57,367 nt of DNA from Actinomycetes bacterium. GTDB taxonomy: Bacteria > Actinomycetota > Actinomycetes > Actinomycetales > Microbacteriaceae. The stretch lies in NCBI GenBank assembly GCA_029777095.1, contig JAKOTS010000065.1, positions 1-57,367 on the forward strand, given 5' to 3'. The notes under the pieces were generated by a model. It saw nothing but the letters and a program-made list of their open reading frames with translations, ran no database searches and was not told the DNA's origin. Each line of letters begins with the position of its first letter. Positions within the stretch are counted from its first letter, which is position 1. A program made the position numbers and the translations under genes. Below are positions 20,048 to 30,546 of the stretch, in pieces.

Positions 20048-20053
20048 AGCCTA
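20048..20053 (-). promoter_or_regulatory. Candidate -10 upstream of metY
   Basis: TAGGCT on the minus strand lies about 40 bases before the metY GTG. No convincing -35 is visible, so this is tentative. Confidence 0.25.
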
Positions 20054-20121
20054 AGTGCGCGTGTGCGCGGTACCCGGTGAGTCTGTTTTACAACGTCATA
20101 GTTGGTGCATTTTCGTTGCCT

Positions 20122-20138
20122 ACCGGTGCCAAACCGGT
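20122..20138. promoter_or_regulatory. Symmetrical element upstream of metY
   Basis: ACCGGT-GCCAA-ACCGGT: two copies of a six-base palindrome with centres 11 bases apart, about one DNA turn. It is a candidate operator for the metY-transporter operon. It does not match the McbR site TAGAC-N6-GTCTA known from corynebacteria. Confidence 0.4.
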
Positions 20139-20173
20139 CTGTGCTCCGCGATCGAGAAGCCCGCGACACGGCA

Positions 20174-21094
20174 CTAGGTAGACGAGCCCGTGGCGATCTC
20201 GCCCACGACTCGGCCGAGCTCGACGGGGGCGTCTTCTTGCACGTTGTGTCCTGCGGCAATCGTGAAGAGCGACGATCCGGGCAGGCGCTCGAGGAATGTG
20301 TCGCCATTGGCGACGCTCACGTAGCCGTGGTCACCGCGGACGAGCGCGATCTGGGCGGTCACGGCATCCAAATCTTCCCAAATCGCGCTGAGACCGCCGG
20401 AAGCATCCGCGCTGGCCGAACCGCCCGACGGCAACCCGCCGAGGTTTGCAAAGTGGTGCTTGAAGATGACGCGGCCGTCTTCGCGGACGCGGGTGTTCAG
20501 AAAGACACCGCGCTCGGTGGATTCGCGATCGCCACCGAGGCCGAACGACATCGCGCGCTCGACGATCTCTTCGCGGCTCGCAAAATCGGTCGCACCGTCA
20601 AGAAAGCCGCGGACCTGCCCGATGCTTGACTGATCGAACCCTGGGGTGATGTCGACAAGCACGAGCGTGCGCACAAGGTCGGGGCGGCGCGCTGCCACAA
20701 CGCTCGCGGTCAACCCGCCGAGCGATTGGCCAACCAGCACCTGAGGCGACTGCGTCCACTCGGCGATCGCCGCGGCGACATCGTCGGCCATCGCGCGCGG
20801 GCCATAGTTCACGTCATCGCGCCAGCTCGAGTCACCGTGGCCCGGCAGGTCGATCGAAAGCGCGGGCATGCCCATCGCGAGAATTGTCGTGTCGAAGGTG
20901 TGCGCGTTGAGCCCCGCACCGTGAAGGAACGTTACGGCCGGCTCATCGTCGCCGAAGCGCAACGCACTGATGGTGCCGCCGTGCTCGAGCTGGAACGTCA
21001 GACGCCTCACCTGCGGGGGCGATCCCGCAATGCCGAGGGCCCGCGCCTGGGCGGGAATGAAGTCGAACTCGGTACGAATTTCTGAATCAGTCAC
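20174..21094 (-). CDS. Alpha/beta hydrolase
   Basis: 306 aa. The fold signatures are VTFLHGAGLNAHTFD (oxyanion region), LSIDLPGHGDS, the nucleophile elbow VGQSLGG with the catalytic Ser, and a late AGHNVQEDAP with the catalytic His; the acid is probably in the LVRGDHGYV segment. These are esterases, lactonases or C-C hydrolases with unpredictable substrates. The GTG start is preceded by AAGGATG. It is upstream of and codirectional with metY but separated by 166 bp containing metY's own control elements, so it is probably a separate unit. It is divergent from the AhpD-like gene. Confidence 0.9.
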   Translation of the reverse strand: MTDSEIRTEFDFIPAQARALGIAGSPPQVRRLTFQLEHGGTISALRFGDDEPAVTFLHGAGLNAHTFDTTILAMGMPALSIDLPGHGDSSWRDDVNYGPRAMADDVAAAIAEWTQSPQVLVGQSLGGLTASVVAARRPDLVRTLVLVDITPGFDQSSIGQVRGFLDGATDFASREEIVERAMSFGLGGDRESTERGVFLNTRVREDGRVIFKHHFANLGGLPSGGSASADASGGLSAIWEDLDAVTAQIALVRGDHGYVSVANGDTFLERLPGSSLFTIAAGHNVQEDAPVELGRVVGEIATGSST

Positions 21095-21250
21095 GCTACA
21101 TCCTTGTAGTGATGAGACGGTGGATGCCCCCTATTGTTCCTTGTTCGCCCGCCCCTGTCGCGCTGTGTGACAGATCCGCTAACTTGGGCCGTCATTCGGT
21201 GGATTGCGGCGCCAAAAGTCGGCGCAGACCCGGGGGAGAGGCATCCGTCG

Positions 21251-21256
21251 TAGCAT
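21251..21256 (+). promoter_or_regulatory. Candidate -10 of the AhpD-like gene
   Basis: TAGCAT lies six bases before the ATG at 21263. The spacer GAGGAG abuts the ATG, too close for normal ribosome-site spacing, which favours a leaderless start. Confidence 0.5.
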
Positions 21257-21262
21257 GAGGAG

Positions 21263-21745
21263 ATGAGCGAAGAAACCCGGGTGCACCTGTCTAAATCAGA
21301 GCCGACCGCCTATAAGGCGCTCGCCGCTTTTTCGGCCGAGGTCGCGAAGGTCGGTGCCGCGAACGGCATCGAGAATCGCCTCAGCGAACTTCTGCAGCTG
21401 CACATTTCGCAGCTCAATGGGTGTGCGTTTTGTGTGCGGGTGCATGTTGACGCTGCGCTCAAGGCCGGCGCCACCACCGACGACATCGCGCAGCTCGCGA
21501 CCTGGCGCGAATCGGGGGTCTTCACCGAGCGCGAGCGGGCGGCGCTCGAGCTGGGCGAAGCATTCACGTTCATCCACGAGGGCGGCATTCCAGACGATGT
21601 GTACGACCATGTCGGCGGCATTCTGAGTGAGAAGGAATACACCGCGCTGAGCTGGATCTCGGTGTCAATCAACGCGTTCAATCGCATTGCGATTGCGGGC
21701 CGGTATCCGGTGCCGCCGCGACCCACGACGAAGGTGAGCAACTAA
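21263..21745 (+). CDS. AhpD-like carboxymuconolactone decarboxylase family protein
   Basis: 160 aa. The CMD/AhpD core is clear: ENRLSELLQLHISQLNGCAFC with C54-x2-C57 and His61 (VRVHVDAALKAG), then WRESGVFTERERAALELGEA. The Cys-x-x-Cys plus His is the alkylhydroperoxidase-type thiol centre, so a peroxide-reducing or thiol-exchange role is likely. Many such genes belong to redox-stress responses. It is followed after four bases by the tyrosine phosphatase gene, so the two form an operon. Confidence 0.9.
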   Translation: MSEETRVHLSKSEPTAYKALAAFSAEVAKVGAANGIENRLSELLQLHISQLNGCAFCVRVHVDAALKAGATTDDIAQLATWRESGVFTERERAALELGEAFTFIHEGGIPDDVYDHVGGILSEKEYTALSWISVSINAFNRIAIAGRYPVPPRPTTKVSN

Positions 21746-21749
21746 CTCC

Positions 21750-22487
21750 ATGACCACCCCTCCCAATCTCTCGCTGGTCCCCGGCGTCTACAACTTCCGT
21801 GACGTCGGCGGGTTGCCGGCGGCATCCGGCGAAACGCGAAGCCGCGTGCTCTACCGCTCCGGCAGCCTCGCGCACCTCGGCGACGAGGGCCGTGCGACGA
21901 TCACGTCGTTGCGCCTGCGCCGCGTCATCGACCTGCGCGATAACGCCGAGGTCGACCGCCAGCCGAGCCTGATCGACGGCATCGACGTTGAGCGCTTGAG
22001 CCTGCCCGTGTTCCTCGGCTCGTCGGCGTCGTTCTTCGATGAAGACCTGAGCCTGACCGACATGTATCGCACGATCGTCACCGACAGCCGCGACCGCGTG
22101 GTCAGCGTCGTGCGCGGCATCGTGCAAGACCAGCCCGTGCTCGTGCACTGCACCGCGGGCAAGGACCGCACCGGCGTCACCGTCGCGATGGCACTCTCGG
22201 CCGTCGGCGTCGACCGCGACGCCGTGATCGGCGACTACGCGCGCACCGAACAGTACGTGCCCGCAGACGTGCGTGCCCGGGTTGTCGCACACCTGCGCTC
22301 GCTGCACCCGGGCAACTCGAGCAACCTCGAAGAGCTCGCCGCGATGTCGCCCGCACAGGTGATGCGCGATGTGCTCGCCGAGGTCGACCGCGACTACGGC
22401 TCGCCGACCGAGTACCTCCGCGCGGGTGGGCTCTCGGACGACGAGATCACCGAGCTGCAGCGCGTGCTGGTGGTTGCCCGCTCGTAG
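21750..22487 (+). CDS. Tyrosine/serine protein phosphatase (PtpB-like)
   Basis: 245 aa. The P-loop is VHCTAGKDRTGVTVAMAL (HCxxGKDRTG), characteristic of the Y_phosphatase3 family that includes mycobacterial PtpB. The N-terminus NFRDVGGLPAASGETRSRVLYRSG is also typical, with the RSG strand common to the group. Members dephosphorylate phosphotyrosine or phosphoinositides. The gene begins four bases after the AhpD-like stop, so it is probably co-transcribed. A strong hairpin follows the stop. Confidence 0.92.
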   Translation: MTTPPNLSLVPGVYNFRDVGGLPAASGETRSRVLYRSGSLAHLGDEGRATITSLRLRRVIDLRDNAEVDRQPSLIDGIDVERLSLPVFLGSSASFFDEDLSLTDMYRTIVTDSRDRVVSVVRGIVQDQPVLVHCTAGKDRTGVTVAMALSAVGVDRDAVIGDYARTEQYVPADVRARVVAHLRSLHPGNSSNLEELAAMSPAQVMRDVLAEVDRDYGSPTEYLRAGGLSDDEITELQRVLVVARS

Positions 22488-22504
22488 TTTCGCGCTTCGC
22501 ACTC

Positions 22505-22544
22505 GTCCTGCACACCGCCCCAGCTTTGGGGGAGTGTGCAGGAC
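22505..22544 (+). terminator. Hairpin after the phosphatase gene
   Basis: GTCCTGCACAC (22505-22515) pairs perfectly with GTGTGCAGGAC (22534-22544); the loop can pair further through CCCCA/GGGGG. A TTTTT run follows ten bases later. Confidence 0.6.
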
Positions 22545-22602
22545 ATTCCGCGTTTTTGGGGCTGTGCGCCTGCGCCGCTGCCGCGTACGAAATGGTGGGC
22601 GG

Positions 22603-23322
22603 ATGCCACACCCCGCCCCCGCCCGAATACCTCCGTCGCTTCTTCGCGAGCTGTGGCGCGTGACGCACGCGTCGCTGGCCGAGGCGGGCGCGCTGGCCTT
22701 CCCCGTGCCCTGCGTGGGGTGTGGCGAACCGCCGCGCATGCTGTGCGAGCGGTGTCGGCCCGAGGTGTGCCCGGCACCCAGCCTGCGCGAGTTAGACGCG
22801 GGGCTGCGCGTGTGGAGTGGGCTGCCGTTTTCGGGTGTGCCGGCGCGGGCGATCCGGGCGCTGAAGGCCGACCTGCGCACGCCGCTGGCCCGCGCGCTCG
22901 CGCCGGCACTCGCGTGCGCGCTCGACGAGGCATGGGTTGCAACGGGCGGGGCGCACGCGCGGCCGCCGCTGCTGTTGCCGATACCGACGTCGAGGGCGTC
23001 GTGGCGCCGCCGCGGTGTGCGTGTTGTCGAGTTGCTCCTGCGCCGGGCCGGGGCGCGGCCGTGCCGCGCGCTCCGCCATGCCCGGCGCGTCGCCGACCAG
23101 CGCGGGCTCGACCGGGCAGACCGGGGCAACAACGTGGCGCACAGCATGCGCTGCGCCGAGATGCGCGGCGCGACGGTGTTGTTGGTCGACGACGTGGTGA
23201 CGACCGGGGCGACGCTGGTGGAGGCATCCCGAGCCGTCACGGCCGCCGGTGGACTGGTGGTTGGTGCCGTCACTTTGGCGAGCACGCCGCTAGTTTTTGG
23301 TGGATCTCGAAGTGATGCGTGA
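22603..23322 (+). CDS. ComF-family phosphoribosyltransferase-like protein
   Basis: 239 aa. An N-terminal zinc-finger-like module (VPCVGCGEPPRMLCERC, four cysteines) is followed by a PRTase fold with the PRPP loop VLLVDDVVTTGATLVEASRA. RGLDRADRGNNV is the ComF-type segment. In competent bacteria ComF proteins act in DNA uptake; in most actinobacteria the role is unknown. Codon use is extremely GC-rich. The ATG reading MPHPAPARIPPS has no strong ribosome site, so a slightly different start is possible. It precedes hpf in the same orientation. Confidence 0.88.
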   Translation: MPHPAPARIPPSLLRELWRVTHASLAEAGALAFPVPCVGCGEPPRMLCERCRPEVCPAPSLRELDAGLRVWSGLPFSGVPARAIRALKADLRTPLARALAPALACALDEAWVATGGAHARPPLLLPIPTSRASWRRRGVRVVELLLRRAGARPCRALRHARRVADQRGLDRADRGNNVAHSMRCAEMRGATVLLVDDVVTTGATLVEASRAVTAAGGLVVGAVTLASTPLVFGGSRSDA

Positions 23323-23407
23323 CATCGTGCAGTCACCCCGCTACGGTGGCACCAAAGGCGACAGTGGTCAGCCCTTAGCACCGGCTGACCGGAGCGAGGA
23401 GGACAAC

Positions 23408-24076
23408 GTGGAAACCAACATTATTGGTATCGGAGTCACAGTCTCGGATCGATTTCGAGACGTGGTCGACGAGAAGGCCGAGCGCATCGCGCACCTGGCC
23501 CCGCGAGCACAACGCCTAGATATTAAGGTGACCCGGCGTCTCGATCGCCAGGGGCGAAAGGGCGACGAAACCGTCGAGCTTACCTTGGTGAACAAAGGGC
23601 CCGTGGTGCGGGCCGAGGCCGTCGAAGCCGACAAATTCACGGCGCTCGACATTGCAATCGACAAGCTGAGCGAGCGGCTGCGCCGTGCCAAGGGCAAGCG
23701 CGAAGACGCCCGCGACCGCGGCAAGGGAGCGCACTTCGAGAAAGAGAGTGGCTCGCTCGCCGGTATCGACGTGGAGCCAGCCTCCGTCGAGGTGCTTCGT
23801 AGCGTCGCAACCGGTTCCGTGGCGGTCGTTGAAGACGAGGCGATTGAAGAAGCCGACTACACACCCGTGGTGATTCGCCAGAAGGAGTTTGCTCCCGAGT
23901 GGATGACATCCGAAGAGGCGGTTGATCGGATGGAACTGGTCGGCCACGACTTCTTCTTGTTCATCGACTCGCGCACCGACCACCCGAGCGTGGTGTATCG
24001 ACGCCGGGGCTGGGACTACGGCGTGATCGGGCTTGCGGCTACGGCCCCGCCGCTCGTTGTGGAGGTCGTCGCGTAG
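23408..24076 (+). CDS. hpf: Ribosome hibernation promoting factor, long form
   Basis: 222 aa. The N-terminal S30AE domain (residues 1-100: GVTVSDRFRDVVDEKAERIAH, AEAVEADKFTALDIAIDKL) binds the 30S subunit; a linker follows to about 165, then the C-terminal dimerisation domain (VIRQKEFAPEWMTSEEAVDR, HPSVVYRRRGWDYGVIGL). Long HPF forms 100S ribosome dimers in stationary phase or stress. The GTG is chosen because GAGGAGG lies just upstream and the S30AE domain begins there. A strong hairpin follows. Downstream order hpf ... secA is conserved among related actinobacteria, here with three genes inserted. Confidence 0.94.
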   Translation: METNIIGIGVTVSDRFRDVVDEKAERIAHLAPRAQRLDIKVTRRLDRQGRKGDETVELTLVNKGPVVRAEAVEADKFTALDIAIDKLSERLRRAKGKREDARDRGKGAHFEKESGSLAGIDVEPASVEVLRSVATGSVAVVEDEAIEEADYTPVVIRQKEFAPEWMTSEEAVDRMELVGHDFFLFIDSRTDHPSVVYRRRGWDYGVIGLAATAPPLVVEVVA

Positions 24077-24120
24077 CGCCTCGCGCACTCGGCGCGACCC
24101 GCAAACCGCAACACGCTGTG

Positions 24121-24168
24121 CAACACGCCCTGGCGGGTGTTCTTCGGAACCTTCGCCAGGGCGTGTTG
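24121..24168 (+). terminator. Strong terminator hairpin after hpf
   Basis: CAACACGCCCTGGCG (24121-24135) pairs perfectly with its complement at 24154-24168; the 18-base loop can extend the stem with GGT/ACC. About 45 bases past the hpf stop. Confidence 0.7.
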
Positions 24169-24285
24169 TCGTCTCGGGTGCCCGGTCGCCGCGGCATCCT
24201 GTCACGCTTCCTGTCATATTGATGCCCGCCATCTCGGTGCCGCTGGCCCCGCTGTTACGCTCACTCGACAACGATGAGGAGCGTC

Positions 24286-25425
24286 ATGACCGATGCAATT
24301 ACCCCGTATCCATTCGCATTTTCAGACGACGCGCTGGCCGATTTGCGGGCCCGCCTCGCGCTGACGCGGTGGCCCGAACCCGCAACGGTCGATGGATGGG
24401 TGCAGGGTGCGCCGCTCGCGAGCGTGCAGGCGCTCGTGCACCGCTGGCAAAACGGTTATGACTGGCGCGCGTGCGAGACACGCCTGAACGAGCTGTCGCC
24501 GTCGATGACGACGATCGATGGCCTCGACATCCACTTCCTGCACGTTCGTTCGCCAGAGCCCGACGCGACCCCGCTCGTGCTCACGCACGGCTGGCCCGGG
24601 TCGGTCATCGAGTTCTTGAAGGTGGCCGAGGCGCTCGCCGACCCCCGTGCACACGGCGGTGACCCGGCCGATGCGTTCCACGTTGTGATCCCGTCGCTGC
24701 CGGGCTACGGCCTCTCTGGCAAGCCGAGCGAAGCGGGCTGGAACACCCATCGCATCGCCCACGCCTGGATCACGCTGATGAAACGCCTCGGCTACGACCG
24801 TTTTGTTGCACAGGGCGGCGACTGGGGCTCGGACGTGACCAATGCGCTCGGCGCCAGCGGCGACCCGGCCGTGACCGGCATCCACCTCAACTTCGTCATC
24901 GCGCGCCCCGACGCCGAAGACATGGCCGACCTGACCGATGTCGAAAAGGCCGCGCTCGCCGACATGCAGCGGTACTCGACCGAGGGCAATGCCTACGCCT
25001 TGGAGCAGAAGACGCGTCCGCAGACCCTCGGCTACGGCCTCACCGACTCTCCGGTCGGGCAGGCGGCATGGATCTACGAGAAGTTCCGTGAGTGGAGCGA
25101 CTGCGACGGCGAGCCCGAGAACGCGTTCACCGTCGACGAGATGCTCGACAACATCACGCTCTACTGGCTCACCGGTACGGCTGCCTCATCGGCACGCCTG
25201 TACTGGGAGAGCTTCGGCGCCTTCAACGCAGACCCGGTCAGCATTCCGGTCGCGTGCAGCATCTTCCCGCGCGAGTTCCTTCGCGCCTCGCGCCGCTGGG
25301 CGCAGAAGCGCTACCCGAACATCGTGCACTGGAACGAGCTCGAAAAGGGTGGACACTTTGCGGCGTTCGAGCAGCCTGAGCTGTTCATCGGCGAGGTTCG
25401 TTCGGCGTTTCGCTCGCTGCGCTAG
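24286..25425 (+). CDS. Epoxide hydrolase with EHN domain
   Basis: 379 aa. Residues 1-110 are the EHN domain (FAFSDDALADLRARLALTRW), then an alpha/beta hydrolase core: oxyanion HGWPGSVIEFLK, nucleophile VAQGGDWGSDVTNALG (catalytic Asp), and catalytic His in ELEKGGHFAAFEQPELF; the lid carries the Tyr pair typical of microsomal-type enzymes. It opens epoxides to diols, acting on xenobiotics or lipid epoxides. The ATG at 24286 follows GAGGAGCGTC; an upstream in-frame ATG is less well placed. It stands alone between the hpf terminator and a convergent gene. Confidence 0.93.
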   Translation: MTDAITPYPFAFSDDALADLRARLALTRWPEPATVDGWVQGAPLASVQALVHRWQNGYDWRACETRLNELSPSMTTIDGLDIHFLHVRSPEPDATPLVLTHGWPGSVIEFLKVAEALADPRAHGGDPADAFHVVIPSLPGYGLSGKPSEAGWNTHRIAHAWITLMKRLGYDRFVAQGGDWGSDVTNALGASGDPAVTGIHLNFVIARPDAEDMADLTDVEKAALADMQRYSTEGNAYALEQKTRPQTLGYGLTDSPVGQAAWIYEKFREWSDCDGEPENAFTVDEMLDNITLYWLTGTAASSARLYWESFGAFNADPVSIPVACSIFPREFLRASRRWAQKRYPNIVHWNELEKGGHFAAFEQPELFIGEVRSAFRSLR

Positions 25426-25453
25426 CGAGCGCTGAGGTGGTGCGCTCGGCGGC

Positions 25454-26770
25454 TCAATCGAACATGCCGCCGAGCAAACCACCCAGCAGCACACCGCCAA
25501 GCACAGCGCCCATGCCGCTGCCGCCGTTGTTGTTTTGCTGGCCGCGCCCGCCGCTTGACCAGTCGTTCGGGTCTTGCGGGCGCGAGCTGTCGATGTCGCG
25601 TTGCGCCAATCGCAGGGCCTCGGATGCCAGTGCCCCGGAGCGGCGCGCAAGGGCCATCGCCTGCTCACGCGTGTCTTCGTCGGCGATGAGCTGTTCGACA
25701 CCATCGTGTGCGCGCTCGGCTTCGGCGAGCCGAGTGCGGGCGTCGGCGCCGATCCAGCCGCGATGGCCGGCGATGACGCTGCGTGCGACTCCCAGCTGTG
25801 TCTCGGCATCGTTGAGTGCGTGACGCACGTAGGCGATCGGGGGGATCGGACGAGCGGCGCGTTCGATTGCGGTCGCGAGCGCGGCATCCAATGCGCCGTT
25901 TGCATCGCGAAGTGCCGAGAGCTGAGCGAACGGGTCGGTGCGGGTGCCCGCGGGAGGCAGCGCGCTGAGCGCCGCCTGCAGCTCGCGCATCGCGGTTGTG
26001 ACGGCCGGCACCTGAGGGCCGTGCTGGGCCTGCACGAGGTCGTCACGAGAATCGGCGACGACCGCGGCGAGGGCCGACTCGGCGCGCAGCGCCTCGATCT
26101 CGTAATCTTCGACAGCGGCGAGCAGGGTGGCGGCACGGCGCACCGATTCGGTGGCGGCTTCGAGCGCATAGTTTGCGGCCGAGCGCTGCCCCTCTTCACG
26201 GCGGCGGGTCGAGACATCGGCGCTGTGTTCGGCAAAATCGAGCAGCTGGGCCGCCTCGTCGGGATTGTGCAGCACCTGACGGAGCGCCTCGTCGCTGTAG
26301 CGTTCGGCGAGGCGGGCGATGCTCTCGCGGGCGCCGGGGATCCGCGCGCGCAGGCGCGCCGCGTCGGCGCGCACCTGCTGCAGGACCTCGGGGGCGCGGC
26401 GGGCGTTTTCGATCGGCGTCTCGAGCGCACTCATGTGGTGCGAAAGCAGCTCGAGCCCCCACTCGCACAGCTGCACGATCCGTGCGTTGCGCGTGCGCAG
26501 TTCTTCTGGGGTGTCGGGGATCTCGTCGTGGTTGAGCTGGTGGAGTTCGAACGCCTCGGCGAGGTGATGACGAACCGATGCCAGCGCCTCGCGCAGGGGA
26601 GCGGTCGCATCGTCGCCCAGCTCGGCGGTGGCGAACAACAGCTCGTCGCTGGCAAGTCGCACGCGCTCATCGGTCTCAACCAACGCCTGCTGCGCGCGCA
26701 GTGCGAGATTCGCATCTTCCACGGCAAGCTGTTCTCGCTGCGCGCGTCGGGCACCCCAAAATCCGGCCAT
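25454..26770 (-). CDS. Long helical protein, C-terminal half of TPM-type proteins
   Basis: 438 aa, almost entirely alpha-helical with heptad-like alanine/leucine/glutamate stretches (residues about 10-390), ending in a Gly/Asn-rich linker and a small hydrophobic tail (GAVLGGVLLGGLLGGMFD). The segments VETDERVRLASDELLFATAE and YSDEALRQVLHNPDEAAQLL match the region that follows the TPM (YgcG-like) phosphatase domain and membrane helix in many actinobacterial proteins. Here the TPM domain, signal peptide and anchor are absent. TATGAT lies six bases before the ATG, supporting this as a real start. Function unknown. It lies 68 bp downstream of a PadR gene on the same strand. Confidence 0.82.
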   Translation of the reverse strand: MAGFWGARRAQREQLAVEDANLALRAQQALVETDERVRLASDELLFATAELGDDATAPLREALASVRHHLAEAFELHQLNHDEIPDTPEELRTRNARIVQLCEWGLELLSHHMSALETPIENARRAPEVLQQVRADAARLRARIPGARESIARLAERYSDEALRQVLHNPDEAAQLLDFAEHSADVSTRRREEGQRSAANYALEAATESVRRAATLLAAVEDYEIEALRAESALAAVVADSRDDLVQAQHGPQVPAVTTAMRELQAALSALPPAGTRTDPFAQLSALRDANGALDAALATAIERAARPIPPIAYVRHALNDAETQLGVARSVIAGHRGWIGADARTRLAEAERAHDGVEQLIADEDTREQAMALARRSGALASEALRLAQRDIDSSRPQDPNDWSSGGRGQQNNNGGSGMGAVLGGVLLGGLLGGMFD

Positions 26771-26776
26771 TTCTCG

Positions 26777-26782
26777 ATCATA
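26777..26782 (-). promoter_or_regulatory. Candidate -10 of the helical protein
   Basis: TATGAT on the minus strand lies six bases before the ATG at 26770, fitting a leaderless start. Confidence 0.5.
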
Positions 26783-26838
26783 AGCGCCGCGGCTGACACC
26801 GAGACCTGGGCGCTCGCAGGTTGGCGGGTAGCAGCGCC

Positions 26839-27468
26839 CTACACCGCGCGTGGTGGACGGCCGCGGCGGGGACGATCGGTCCCGAGCGTGATGCCAAGTT
26901 CGCGGGCGGGATGCTCCAAGAGCCGCCGTTCGACGTGGTCGAGCCAGCGAACCTCGGCCTCGGCGTGAAACACCAACGCATCGTTGACCAGGCGCCAGGC
27001 GAGCATTTCGCCGTCGGCGGAAGTGGCATCCCGGCCCTCATTCGCGCCGCCGATATTGTCTGCGTCGTCAGGTTCGCCCTGCGCGCGCAACGCGTCCAAC
27101 GCCCGGAGCGAGACGGTGCGCTGGCGGGCGATGATGGCCGCGACGTCTACCCCGGGGAGGGTCGCTGCCAACGCAAGCTTGAGCGAGAGTTCGTCGCGGG
27201 TGCCGGTCGGGCGGGTGACCGGGCCGCCGAGCCAATCGCGCACCTCGGCGGTGCCGGCATCGGTGATCAGGTAATAGACGTGGCCCTGCGCATCGGTGTC
27301 GCCGCGGGTGACCAGGCCGTCACGCTCGAGGCGGTCGAGGGTGTTGTAAATCTGGCCGACGTTCAGCGGCCAGGTCGACCCGGTGCGGCGGTTGAATTCG
27401 GCGCGGAGTTGATAGCCGTAGCAGGGCCCCTGATCGAGGATTGCCAGCAGGCTGAATCGAACTGACAC
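26839..27468 (-). CDS. PadR-family transcriptional regulator
   Basis: 209 aa. Winged helix at residues 1-90: SLLAILDQGPCYGYQLRAEF, LNVGQIYNTLDRLERDGLV, VYYLITDAGTAEVRDWL, the PadR pattern. The C-terminal half (about 100-190) is the VirR/PadR-C-type helical dimerisation region. PadR proteins are usually repressors of transporters or detoxification genes. The GTG is chosen because GGAGG precedes it and the domain begins there. A dyad 44-75 bp upstream is a likely autoregulatory site. The next gene downstream on the same strand is the TPM-less helical protein, a possible target. Confidence 0.9.
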   Translation of the reverse strand: MSVRFSLLAILDQGPCYGYQLRAEFNRRTGSTWPLNVGQIYNTLDRLERDGLVTRGDTDAQGHVYYLITDAGTAEVRDWLGGPVTRPTGTRDELSLKLALAATLPGVDVAAIIARQRTVSLRALDALRAQGEPDDADNIGGANEGRDATSADGEMLAWRLVNDALVFHAEAEVRWLDHVERRLLEHPARELGITLGTDRPRRGRPPRAV

Positions 27469-27511
27469 GGATGCCTCCACTCCAGGCAAGCGGAAAAGCG
27501 TGCCGTGTAAG

Positions 27512-27543
27512 AAGATACCGAGTATATGCATACCCGGTATCTT
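27512..27543. promoter_or_regulatory. Candidate PadR operator
   Basis: AAGATACCG (27512-27520) and CGGTATCTT (27535-27543) form a nine-base inverted repeat. The 14-base centre is itself AT-rich and partly symmetrical (GTATATGCATAC), and is the only AT-rich patch nearby. It fits an operator overlapping the padR promoter, 44 bases before its GTG. Confidence 0.5.
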
Positions 27544-27702
27544 TGAATGCGTTGTGTCGCGTATTTGTGGAGGTCATGCTCAGGTCACAGGCGGGTAACA
27601 TGAACTCTATGTGCCGCTGCGCGGCGCGTACGCGTGCAAGCGTGTATCGGGGTGTCGTGTGTGATGCGGGCCCGAAACTCGAAGACAGATGGAGATCCCA
27701 AC

Positions 27703-30537
<2,835 letters not shown>

Positions 30538-30546
30538 GCTGGCGAG

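Noticed and set aside
20008..20173. Possible SAM riboswitch in the metY leader
   Set aside because: I looked for SAM-I, SAM-II and SAM-IV core sequences and did not find them. Only the ACCGGT dyad stands out, which looks like a protein site. A covariance-model scan would settle this.
26771..26838. Missing TPM domain hidden in another frame upstream of the helical protein
   Set aside because: The gap is only 68 bases and then PadR begins, so a frameshifted domain cannot fit.
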